This document shows, piece after piece, positions 37,475-47,908 of a stretch of DNA of 64,000 nucleotides; the stretch's first letter is position 1; the number at the start of each line of letters is the position of its first letter. The position numbers and the translations under genes were made by a program. Under the pieces are notes generated by a model, which saw only the letters and a list, made by a program, of their open reading frames with translations, was not told the origin of the DNA and made no database searches. This stretch comes from CAKZLS01 sp963771545 (GTDB lineage Bacteria; Pseudomonadota; Alphaproteobacteria; Rhodospirillales; Defluviicoccaceae), in contig CAVYTX010000002.1 of NCBI GenBank assembly GCA_963771545.1, positions 1,984,001 through 2,048,000 of the forward strand, read 5' to 3'.

Positions 37475-39391
37475 TCAAAACGCCTGCCCTATGCTGAAGT
37501 AGAGCTGGAACGGATCGTCGACGCCGCTTCGAGGGTTGAGAGGAACGCCCACGTCGAACCGGATCGGTCCGATGGCGGTGTAATAGCGAAACCCCAACCC
37601 CGCCGCCCACTGCAACGTGCCGGAGAAATCCGGAAGCTCCGAATCATAGGCGTTACCGGCCGCGACAAACGGCACGACGCCAAAATCCCCGTAGACCCGG
37701 GCGCGCAGTTCCCCGCTGAACTCGATCTTGGAGCGGCCGCCAACGGGATCCTTGTCATCGTTGAGGGGACCGACCAACTGATAGGCGTAGCCGCGGATGG
37801 AATCGCCGCCCCCGGCGTAGATGCGTTTGTTGGCGGGAACGTCGTTCCTGCGCTCGCCGACGATCGACCCCACCCGGGTTCTTCCGGCGAGCACGTACCG
37901 TTGTTCCTCGTCGAGAGGGTAGTAACCCGAAACGCCGACCTCGGCGAAGTTGAAGAGCAACGGCTTGTCCGAGGTCCCCGCGTAGGGCACGAGGGTCAGG
38001 TTCAGACGCACGCCTTTCTTCGGATCGAGCTTGTTATTGGTTCCGTCATACGCGAGCGTGCCCGGAATTCCCCACAATAGAGTCTCGGTGTAGTCCTCGC
38101 TGTCATTGTCCTTGAGGTTGCTGTATTCCACCAGCCCGCCCACCGACGCGGTCCAGCGTTTCGAGACCGGCCACTTGATGCCGCCCGAGAGGCTGCTATC
38201 GAACCCTTCGTAAGCGTCGGTATCGCTCAAGCCGGCCTTGGCGCCGGCATACACCGATCGACCCGGCATCCCGAAGTTGGGACGCTCGAAATTGATCGCA
38301 CCCCCCTGTTCCAGGAAATCGGCTTGCGCGGATAATTCAAGACTTTCGTTGTTGCCGAATAGGTTGATGTGCCGCCAAAACACCCTGCCGCCAACGCCGC
38401 GATCCGTGGATACACTGACGCCGGCGCCGACCGCGCGCGGTTTGTCCTCCTCGACGGCGATGGTGATCGGAATCTGACCTCGCTCGTCCACCTCGTCGGC
38501 GTGCTGCACGATAACGGAGGAGAACAAACCGGTATCGACCAGATCGGATTGCAGCGTGTCCATCTGTTTCTGGTTGTAGGGGTCGCCCTCCTTCCAACGA
38601 ACCCACTGGCGAATGTAATCGTCATTAGTTCGTGCTGGGCCGGTGACGGTGACCGGCCCATAGGTGGCCTTGGGTCCCGGATCGACCGACACTTCGACGG
38701 AGAGCGTGTGCTCGCGGAAATCGGCGACGGCGCGCCGATCGGTTCGTTCGGCGAGCGGCCGCGCCTCGTTGCGAAGCAAACTCAATAGCTTGGAACCGGC
38801 GGCCACGACCTTGGCCGCTTCCGCCCTCGCCCCCAGTTCCAGGCCCAATTCCTCCGGCGAGGGTTTGGATGGCGGAGGATCGTCGGCGAACTTCCCGACA
38901 TAAGTGATGTCATAGGCGGCGAGCAGGAACGGCGGGCCAAGATCCACGGAAAACGTCACCCGGACGGGATCGGCGTCCGTGTCGATCCGATGGCTGACGG
39001 TTCCCGCGTAATATCCCTCCGAACGAAGCACCTTGCCAAAGCGATCCTCGTCCTCCTCGATCCGCCGCGACAGACCCGACATCGTTGTCGGCGGCCGCTC
39101 GTCGAGCGCGATCAACTGAGAGCTGTCTTCCATGAGGCCCTTGATCTTTTCGTCGTCGACGCCGGTGATTTCAACCTCATAAGAGATACCGCTCGGTTCA
39201 TCCTTGGTCTCGCCGGAGGTGGGCGCGGGCTTGGCGGGAGGGGGCTGCGGGGTATCCGGGTAAAAGGGTGGTTCATCCGACTCGGCGCGCGCGGGCATCG
39301 ATCCCACCGTGGCCAGCAAGAGAACGACGACCGCCGTGCGAAGCGCATGCGCGAGTGGTCTGAGCTTGGTCGTCGTGCGCGTTTCGGTCAT
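37475..39391 (-). CDS. tamA: TamA, Omp85-family outer-membrane barrel protein
   Basis: The 638-residue protein has a signal peptide (TAVVVLLLATVGSMPARA), a Pro-rich segment, POTRA domains (about 65-300) and a 16-strand Omp85 barrel (IYAGGGDSIRGYAYQ, containing the conserved RGY) ending in a terminal Phe (SIGQAF). It is translationally coupled to tamB. No clear Shine-Dalgarno precedes the ATG. A perfect TATAAT (39408-39403) lies only 11 bases upstream, which would give a very short leader if used. Confidence 0.88.
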   Translation of the reverse strand: MTETRTTTKLRPLAHALRTAVVVLLLATVGSMPARAESDEPPFYPDTPQPPPAKPAPTSGETKDEPSGISYEVEITGVDDEKIKGLMEDSSQLIALDERPPTTMSGLSRRIEEDEDRFGKVLRSEGYYAGTVSHRIDTDADPVRVTFSVDLGPPFLLAAYDITYVGKFADDPPPSKPSPEELGLELGARAEAAKVVAAGSKLLSLLRNEARPLAERTDRRAVADFREHTLSVEVSVDPGPKATYGPVTVTGPARTNDDYIRQWVRWKEGDPYNQKQMDTLQSDLVDTGLFSSVIVQHADEVDERGQIPITIAVEEDKPRAVGAGVSVSTDRGVGGRVFWRHINLFGNNESLELSAQADFLEQGGAINFERPNFGMPGRSVYAGAKAGLSDTDAYEGFDSSLSGGIKWPVSKRWTASVGGLVEYSNLKDNDSEDYTETLLWGIPGTLAYDGTNNKLDPKKGVRLNLTLVPYAGTSDKPLLFNFAEVGVSGYYPLDEEQRYVLAGRTRVGSIVGERRNDVPANKRIYAGGGDSIRGYAYQLVGPLNDDKDPVGGRSKIEFSGELRARVYGDFGVVPFVAAGNAYDSELPDFSGTLQWAAGLGFRYYTAIGPIRFDVGVPLNPRSGVDDPFQLYFSIGQAF

Positions 39392-39570
39392 GATGCGTAA
39401 TGATTATACGAGCGCACGGTTCAAGCATAGAGATAGTGCGGAGACAAACGACGTAAACGCTCCCCCTCTTTCGAACACGCCACCCTCTTCTGATACAGGG
39501 GCGACGGCAGGAGTTCTCCGTAGTAGAACGCCGCGGTGAGTTAAAAGTTCCTCATAAAGGCCCGAAGGTT

Positions 39571-39921
39571 ATGGCGTGGACGTATCTGCTTGTTGGTTCG
39601 ATTCTGGAGATCGGTTGGGCGGTGGGGCTCAAGTACACCAACGGCTTTACGGTCTTGTTGCCATCGGTTCTCGTCGCTGCTGGTTTCGGCGTTTCTTTTG
39701 TGCTGCTCGCGCGGGCGATTCGCGGAATTCCGGTGGGAACCGCCTATGCGGTGTTCACCGGCATCGGCGCAGGCGGCACGGGGTTGATGGGCATCGTGCT
39801 GTTCGACGAGCCGGCGACGGTCATGCGGCTGGTCAGTCTCGGCGTTATCGTCGCGGGCGTGATTGGCCTCAAGGTCTTCGCGGAAGATCCGGTTCCGGCG
39901 GCGGAATCGGCGGAACGATGA
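39571..39921 (+). CDS. Small multidrug resistance (SMR) transporter subunit
   Basis: The 116-residue four-helix membrane protein has the SMR core: the essential Glu in helix 1 (SILEIGWAVGLKYTNGF) and GTAYAVFTGIGAGGTG. The helix-1 pattern W-A-V-G-L-K-Y-T resembles the SugE/Gdx branch (guanidinium or quaternary ammonium export). It is followed 46 bp later by a second SMR gene, so the active unit may be a heterodimer. Confidence 0.88.
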   Translation: MAWTYLLVGSILEIGWAVGLKYTNGFTVLLPSVLVAAGFGVSFVLLARAIRGIPVGTAYAVFTGIGAGGTGLMGIVLFDEPATVMRLVSLGVIVAGVIGLKVFAEDPVPAAESAER

Positions 39922-39967
39922 CGACCGTCATTGCGTGCGACACCGTGCTGGGACGGGAGGATGGATC

Positions 39968-40282
39968 ATGGCGTGGGTGATATTGGGCGTGGCCGGGCTG
40001 TTCGAAATCGCCGGGGCGGTCAGCCTGAAATTCAGCGACGGCCTAACCCGGCCTTGGCCATCCGTCGCTCTGTTCGCGAGTTTCGCCCTCAGTTTCTTTC
40101 TTCTGTCCACGGCCGCGCAAGAAATCCATATCGGGACAGCGTATGCGGTGTGGACCGGCATCGGCGCCGCCGGAACGGCGATAATCGGAATGATCCGATT
40201 CGGGGAATCGAGACGGTTCATGCGCATCGCTTGCCTCGGCCTCATCATCGCCGGAAGCATCGGGATGAGGCAGTTTTCCTAG
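39968..40282 (+). CDS. Small multidrug resistance (SMR) transporter subunit, partner
   Basis: This 104-residue SMR protein starts at ATG 39968 behind GGAGG. Helix 1 keeps the essential Glu (GVAGLFEIAGAVSLKFSDG) and the GTAYAVWTGIGAAGTA motif of helix 3. It differs enough from its neighbour to suggest a paired, oppositely inserted heterodimer. Its stop is 7 bp from the convergent MscS gene. Confidence 0.87.
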   Translation: MAWVILGVAGLFEIAGAVSLKFSDGLTRPWPSVALFASFALSFFLLSTAAQEIHIGTAYAVWTGIGAAGTAIIGMIRFGESRRFMRIACLGLIIAGSIGMRQFS

Positions 40283-40289
40283 CAATCCG

Positions 40290-41633
40290 TCATGCCACCG
40301 CCGTCACCCGCTCGCGATTTATGGTCACATTGAGCTCCGAGCCGCTCTTGATGTGAAGGTCGCGTTGCGGGAACGGAATGCTGATGCCGTTGTCGTGGAA
40401 CTTGTCCCACATGCCGAGCAGGATCTCGCTGCGGACGTTGACCACGCCGTTCGCCGGATCGTTGATCCATAGGCGCAATTCCAAATCCACCGAGCTGTCG
40501 CCGAAACCCATCAATCGACAGACGGCGGCGGGATTGTTCAGCACCCGGGGCACTTCGTTCGCCGCCTCGACGGCCAGCGCCATCGCCGTTCGAACATCGG
40601 AGTCGTAAGAGATTCCGAATGGCAGCTGAAGCCGGATCTGTTTGCTGCTAAACGACAGATTGGTCACCCGCTGGGTGATCAGGTCCTCGTTGGGAATCAG
40701 CCACTCCTTGCCGTCCCGCGTGGTCACGGAAGCGTAACGCGCATTCAACGCCGATACCCAACCGTAGGTTTCTCCCACCTCGATGACGTCGCCCGGTTTG
40801 ATCGATCGATCAAGCAGCAGAATGACGCCGCTGATCAGGTTCGACACCAGCTTCTGCAACCCGAAGCCGACGCCGACACCGACCGCGCCGGTGAATACGG
40901 CAAAGGCCGTAAGGTCGATGCCGACGCTGCTCAGCGCGATCAGAAAAGCCACGGTGATGAGCGAAATCCGAATGAGCTTGCCGGTGAGCACCTGAAAGGA
41001 CGGGGTCAGGCCGCGAATGGTCTGCATGCGGTGCTCGAGGATCCGAGATCCCGCGAGCGCGGCCCAAAGCAGAACGACCAGCTGAAGACCCGCCTTCAAC
41101 ACTTCGAAAACCGACAGGTGCACGCCGCCGACTCGCATTCCCACGCTGTCCAGGAACAAAATCGTCGGTTGCACCAGATCAAGAATGTTGAGCGTGGCAA
41201 TAGAAAATGCGGCGATGGCGATCAAACGCGCCAGCGTTTCATTGTGAATGAAGCCGGAGGTCATCCGGATGATGATCCAGACGGCAAGCAGATTGACCCA
41301 AGTGCTCAGGAGCAGATAGGGCCAGTCCAGCGCCATGCACACCAGGATCGCCAATCCCAGAAGGACAAGCGCGATCCCCGGATAGGTAATGGAGCGAACA
41401 ACGCCGATCAACCGCGCAATCGTCCGCCGACTTGCCCCAAAGCCCGAAATCCACTCCTGTAACTGGTTCTGCGCCGGTCGCGCCAGATAGAACGCCATTC
41501 CCATCCCAACGGCGATCACCGCCAGTTGGATCAGCGTTGACCAGACGAGCAGTTCGGTGAGCAACCAGTATTCGCTCTGCATTTGCAAATTGCGAAGCGC
41601 GATCCAATCGAAAAGTCTCTCGTATCCGTACAT
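40290..41633 (-). CDS. Mechanosensitive ion channel, MscS family
   Basis: The 447-residue protein has about six predicted membrane helices. The pore helix and following beta domain carry the MscS signature (GVGVGFGLQKLVSNLISGVILLLD cut here to its core GFGLQKLVSNLISG), then RSIKPGDVIEV and WLIPNEDLITQ. The extra N-terminal helices make it longer than E. coli MscS (286 residues). It releases solutes on osmotic downshock. GGAG stands 9 bases before the ATG. Confidence 0.9.
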   Translation of the reverse strand: MYGYERLFDWIALRNLQMQSEYWLLTELLVWSTLIQLAVIAVGMGMAFYLARPAQNQLQEWISGFGASRRTIARLIGVVRSITYPGIALVLLGLAILVCMALDWPYLLLSTWVNLLAVWIIIRMTSGFIHNETLARLIAIAAFSIATLNILDLVQPTILFLDSVGMRVGGVHLSVFEVLKAGLQLVVLLWAALAGSRILEHRMQTIRGLTPSFQVLTGKLIRISLITVAFLIALSSVGIDLTAFAVFTGAVGVGVGFGLQKLVSNLISGVILLLDRSIKPGDVIEVGETYGWVSALNARYASVTTRDGKEWLIPNEDLITQRVTNLSFSSKQIRLQLPFGISYDSDVRTAMALAVEAANEVPRVLNNPAAVCRLMGFGDSSVDLELRLWINDPANGVVNVRSEILLGMWDKFHDNGISIPFPQRDLHIKSGSELNVTINRERVTAVA

Positions 41634-41649
41634 GACATGAAGCTCCTGC

Positions 41650-41703
41650 TTGCGGGTTCTCTAGTGTCCCTTAAGATCCTTGCGGGTCCCGTAGTGTCCC
41701 ATA
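41650..41703. repeat. Two 24-bp direct repeats between mscS-type and TAXI genes
   Basis: 41650-41673 and 41680-41703 match at 20 of 24 positions, sharing TTGCGGGT and TAGTGTCCC. The 30-bp repeat period is close to three DNA turns. They lie in the 192-bp gap between divergent genes and could be tandem operators. Confidence 0.45.
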
Positions 41704-41825
41704 ACATAAAGGACAGGGGAAATACCGGCGGACGTTGGCCGCCGGGGGGCTATGCCGGAGCCAGGCAACGCTGTATCCTGGCGGGAGTTGTGCCGTTCTA
41801 TCGTACCGAGAAGGTCGCGCTCGTA

Positions 41826-42863
41826 TTGAACCTGTTTTTCCCACGTCTGCTTGGCGGCGGTTGGCGGTCAAGCGTTGTTGCGTGCGCGATCCTGATTGTC
41901 GTGGTCGCGTTTGGAGGCTTGGCGAACGCGGCCCCGGAGCTGCGCTTGATTTCGATCGGAACAGGGGGAAAGAACGGCGTTTACTACCCGGTGGGCGGGA
42001 TCATCTGTGAACTCCTCAATAGACACCGCATGGACCATTGGATTCGCTGCGTCGCGAAGAGCACCGATGGTTCGGCCGCCAATCTCAGGGATCTTCGGGC
42101 TGGCAGGCTCACTCTCGCGCTCGCTCAGTCGGATCTGCATTATCACGCCTACAACGGCACCGGTCCGTTCGAGGATGTCGGCGCCAATCGCAATTTGCGT
42201 TCGGTGTTTTCTCTCCATCCCGAACCGTTCACGGTCGTCGCCCGCCGCGATTCGAATATCAGCCACGTCAACGACCTGAAGGGAAAGCGGGTGAATATCG
42301 GCAATCCCGGATCGGGCCAGCGCGCGACCATGGAAGCGGTGATGGAGTCGCTCGGATGGAGCCTGGACGATTTCAATATCGCCTCCGAGCTGCCTTCCGG
42401 CGAGCAAGCTCAGGCGCTCTGCGAAGACAGGGTCGACGCCATCGTTTTCACGGTCGGTCATCCGAACCAGTCCATTTCGGACGCCGTCAGCGACTGCGAC
42501 GCCGTTCTGGTGCCGGTCACGGGCGACGCGATCGACCGTCTGGTCGCGGCCCAACCATATTACCGGACAGCCGTCATTCCGGGCGACATGTACCCCGGCA
42601 ATTCGTATGACGCGAAAACCTTTGGCGTGGGCGCGACCTTGGTCGCCACCGTCGGCACCGACTCCACGGTGGTCTATCAGCTTGTGAAATCCGTGTTCGA
42701 GAACTTCGACGAATTCAAGACGCTTCATCCCGCGTTGGCCATGCTTGAAAAGAATCAGATGGCGACGGACGGCCTGTCCGCTCCGCTTCACTACGGCGCC
42801 ATCCGCTACTTCGAGGAAGCCGGCATCGAATGGCGGCGGAAACGGGACGCCTCGCCGGAATAG
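41826..42863 (+). CDS. TAXI-family TRAP transporter solute-binding protein
   Basis: The start is uncertain. I chose TTG 41826 because GAGAAGG lies 11 bases upstream and it yields a clean signal peptide (RSSVVACAILIVVVAFGGLA). GTG 41790 is an alternative. The mature protein begins with the TAXI signature (RLISIGTGGKNGVYYPVGG) and carries HPEPFTVVAR, LKGKRVNIGNPGSGQRATM and the later SELPSGEQAQALCEDRVDA. Such proteins deliver substrates (often dicarboxylates or glutamate) to a DctQM-type permease. None is encoded nearby, so it is an orphan. Confidence 0.85.
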   Translation: MNLFFPRLLGGGWRSSVVACAILIVVVAFGGLANAAPELRLISIGTGGKNGVYYPVGGIICELLNRHRMDHWIRCVAKSTDGSAANLRDLRAGRLTLALAQSDLHYHAYNGTGPFEDVGANRNLRSVFSLHPEPFTVVARRDSNISHVNDLKGKRVNIGNPGSGQRATMEAVMESLGWSLDDFNIASELPSGEQAQALCEDRVDAIVFTVGHPNQSISDAVSDCDAVLVPVTGDAIDRLVAAQPYYRTAVIPGDMYPGNSYDAKTFGVGATLVATVGTDSTVVYQLVKSVFENFDEFKTLHPALAMLEKNQMATDGLSAPLHYGAIRYFEEAGIEWRRKRDASPE

Positions 42864-42924
42864 CCGACGGCGGTGTTCGTAGAAACTGATCTGCCGCTCC
42901 GTTGAGCCGCGCGGCGTGTTCCCG

Positions 42925-43080
42925 CGCTCCATGCGAAATTTCAATAAAAATTGAATACAATTTTCAAATAGTTGGAATTATATTTCAATGAATGAATTTG
43001 TATTTTGATTATACTATAAACATTTGCAGAAATACCAATAATCTCCATAATACCCACAAAATATTATTGGGAGATCGTAT
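42925..43080 (+). promoter_or_regulatory. AT-rich upstream region of the second serralysin gene
   Basis: 42961-43020 contains only 10 G or C in 60 bases, far below the surrounding genome. A perfect TTCAAT-AAAA-ATTGAA dyad lies at 42940-42955 and a TATACT -10-like box near 43010. No good -35 is paired with it, suggesting activator dependence or silencing by a nucleoid protein. Confidence 0.45.
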
Positions 43081-43140
43081 CGGCACGGGGCGATTGATGA
43101 GACCGCGAGTCGCCCTAGGGTCAACCCGTTTGGGAGCTGA

Positions 43141-45755
43141 ATGATGAGTGGGTATAGCGAGTTGATGAAATCCTCCGGCGGGGGTGAGTCGGGCAAGGCC
43201 GCTGCGGTGGCCGGAGCGGTCGGCGTCACCGGCAATCGGTACATCGACGCCCTGACCTGGGGCACCAAATGGGATAACAGCGTCTCCATCACCTACACGT
43301 TCGCCGACGACCAGAGGCCATGGACCGGTTACGAACGCCAAGCCTTCTACAAGGCGCTGGACTTTATGAATTGGTGATCGACGTCAATTTCGCGTTTGTC
43401 AACGACGCGGAGGACGCCAACCTGGTGTTTCACTCCGTCGGCGACGGCTCGCTTCGCGGCGCGCTCGGCATGCAAGCCGGGCCCGACGGCGGAGCGCGTG
43501 GCGGCCAGGGCTACTACAATTGGCAGGGCGAAGGCTGGAACCCCGGCGGCTTGGAGAAGGGAGGCTTCGGCTACAACACCATCGTCCATGAACTGGGTCA
43601 CGCGATCGGGCTCGCCCACCCCCATGACGAGGGCGGCGGCTCACCGGTGTATCCGGCGGTCAAGCACGCGTTCAGCAAGGGCAAGTTCGGCTTGAACCAG
43701 GGTCTCTACACGGTGATGTCCTACAACGACCTCAAAATGAAATGGTCGCCGGACCATCCGGAAGCGGGCTACGGCTTCATTGCCGCGCCGATGGCGTTCG
43801 ACATCGCCGCCCTTCAGAATATTTACGGCGCCAACAACGACTTCAACACGGGCGACGATGTCTATCAGCTTCCGGACTTCAACCATGGCGGGATCTTCTA
43901 CGCCGCGATCTGGGACACCAGCGGAACCGACATCCTCAATTTCGACGGCTCGCGGCCGTGCACGATCGATTTGCGGCCGGCTCCGTTGGCGGGACGCCAT
44001 GCCGGCGGCTATCTGTCCTCGGCTCAGAAGGTTTACGGCGGATTCACCATTGCGAACGGGGTGACGATCGAGAACGCCAGCGGCGGTTCGTCCCGCGACC
44101 GGATTTTTGGCAACGACGTTGACAACAATCTCGACGGCAACGAGGGCGCCGACCGGCTTTACGGCTATTTCGGGAACGACACCCTCGATGGCGGCGCCGG
44201 GCGAGACACCATGGCCGGCGGCCCCGGCGACGATGTCTACCATGTCGATCACCCCAGGGACAAAGCGATCGAAGGCAAAAACGCCGGGCTCGACACGGTC
44301 TACAGCTCGAGCAACTTCGCCCTCGGCGCGCACGTGGAAAACTTGATCCTTACCGGGACCGACGACGTGAATGGCGTCGGCAATACCCACGGCAACATCC
44401 TCAATGGCAACGACGGCGCCAACTTCTTGAACGGAAAAAGAGGGATCGACACGATGACCGGCGGCGCCGGGGACGATACCTATGTGATTAACCATCAGAA
44501 CGATGTGATCGTCGAGGCGCCCGGCGAGGGGATCGATAGCGTGTGGGCGGCGTTCGATTACGTCCTATCGCCCGATCTCGAAAATCTCAGGCTCCTGAGC
44601 GGCTCCGCCCGCAATGCGACCGGCAACGACGCCGACAATGTTCTCATCGGCAACGGTCACGGCAATCAGTTCACCGGCGGGCCCGGCGACGACACCATCA
44701 ATGGCGCCAAGGGCTTCGACACCGCCTTCTACACCGGTGACTACGCCGATTTTTCCGTCGTCATTGTCGACGGCGTCATCAGTGTCACCGACTTGAACGC
44801 CGGTGACGGCGACGAAGGCACCGACGAACTGACCGCCGTGGAGGTGCTGTTTTTCGGCGACGGCGTTTATGAGGGCTTCAGCGGCGCGTTCATCGCCGAT
44901 GGCACCGAGGCCAACGACTCCATCGTCGGCAGTTACTTCCATAACAGTCTTATCGGACTGGCGGGCGACGACACCCTGTCGGGCGGCGCCGGAAACGACA
45001 CCCTCGATGGCGGCGATGGCAACGATTCGCTGGTCGGCGGCGCCGGAAAAGACGTAATGACCGGCGGCGCCGGCGATGACGTTTACGAGATCGACAATGG
45101 CTACGACCGGATATACGAGGAAGCGGGCGGAGGAACCGATACGGTCTTCGCCGAACGAGCGATCAAGCTCGCGCCCAACGTCGAAAACGCCACCCTTACC
45201 GGGTCCGGAAAAGGCGTCATCGTCGGAAATGCCGAGGACAATGTGCTCGCCGGCGGATCCGGCCCCAACAAGCTCCTTGGCGCCGACGGCGCCGACACCA
45301 TTTCCGGCGGCGTCGATCAAGACACCATTTCTGGCGGCGGCGGGAACGATACGATCACCGGCGACGACGGCAACGACATCATTTCCGGCGGCGACGGAGA
45401 CGATACGATCTGCGGCGGCGCCGGCCGCGATATCTTGAACGGCGGGAGCGGCGACGATCTGTTCGTGTACACCGACGTCGCCGACAGCGGCGTAATCAAT
45501 GCGGATCGCGATATCATCAAGGCTTTCGACAGGTACGGCGACGATACGATCGATCTGGCCCTGATCGACGCCGACGTGAATACGATTGGCGATCAGGCGT
45601 TTACCCTGATCGGCGACGCCGCGTTCAACGGCACGGCCGGCGAGCTCCGCTATGGCGCGAACCTTCTGCAAGCCGACGTGGACGGCGACGGCCTCGCCGA
45701 CTTCGAGATCGCCCTCAATACCAACGCCTTGGCGGCCGGCGACTTCGTTCTGTAG
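43141..45755 (+). CDS. Large serralysin-type RTX zinc metalloprotease (one frameshift as read)
   Basis: It starts at ATG 43141 or 43144 behind GGGAG. The frame ends at a TGA near 43373, but continues in another frame from LVIDVNFAFVNDAEDANLVF; about one base is missing around 43360-43375. The catalytic part has HELGHAIGLAHP (43587-43622) and a Met-turn YTVMSYN. At least two RTX blocks with many GGxGxDx repeats follow (about 44090-44240, 44400-44480, 44900-45480), with beta modules between. The C-terminus AAGDFVL is a type I secretion tail. The intact product would be about 870 residues, longer than classical serralysins. No dedicated exporter is in the window. Confidence 0.8.
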
Positions 45756-45767
45756 CCGATCAGGTCG

Positions 45768-47567
<1,800 letters not shown>

Positions 47568-47647
47568 GACGGGCCTCCCTTCTCCAGCAATGGTTTCATC
47601 CGATGGGTGGCGGGAGCGGACAATGGCGATGCGAACATGGGCCCTGG

Positions 47648-47757
47648 TTCCTCTCCCTCCGCCGGCATAACCCGGATCAGGTTCATAAGGGTCGCCATGG
47701 CGCGGCTCGCGGCCGCCGATGGACTCTCAGCCCCCTCTCGGGGCGCCCCTCGGAACG
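47648..47757 (-). ncRNA. TPP riboswitch (THI element)
   Basis: Read on the minus strand, the conserved elements occur in order: the GGGGCGCC stem, GGCTGAGA (47725-47732), ACCCTTATGAACCTGATC and the closing GCCGGCGGAGGGA. This is the standard thiamine pyrophosphate aptamer, 80 bases before thiC. It should reduce thiC expression when TPP is abundant. The mechanism (termination or ribosome-site masking) is not resolved. Confidence 0.95.
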
Positions 47758-47908
47758 CTGGCAGAATGAGCCGCCGCCGCCGCCCAAGTCAAGCAGTATC
47801 CGACATGCGGGGTCGAGAATTGCCGCCCCGGGGCCGGATCGTGTTTGGCCGGTTGATACGGACACATAAAAAGGGGATATAGGGAGGCGCAACCGGGGAG
47901 TGGCGGCC

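Noticed and set aside
39400..39570. Possible guanidine (ykkC-type) riboswitch before the SMR pair
   Set aside because: I looked for the ykkC-I, mini-ykkC and ykkC-III conserved cores and found no convincing match, only scattered ACGA/ACGG words.
43850..45500. Short repeated DNA resembling a tandem repeat or CRISPR array
   Set aside because: The repetition comes from nine-residue RTX calcium motifs in the protease. There are no constant repeats with unique spacers, and no CRISPR array was seen anywhere.
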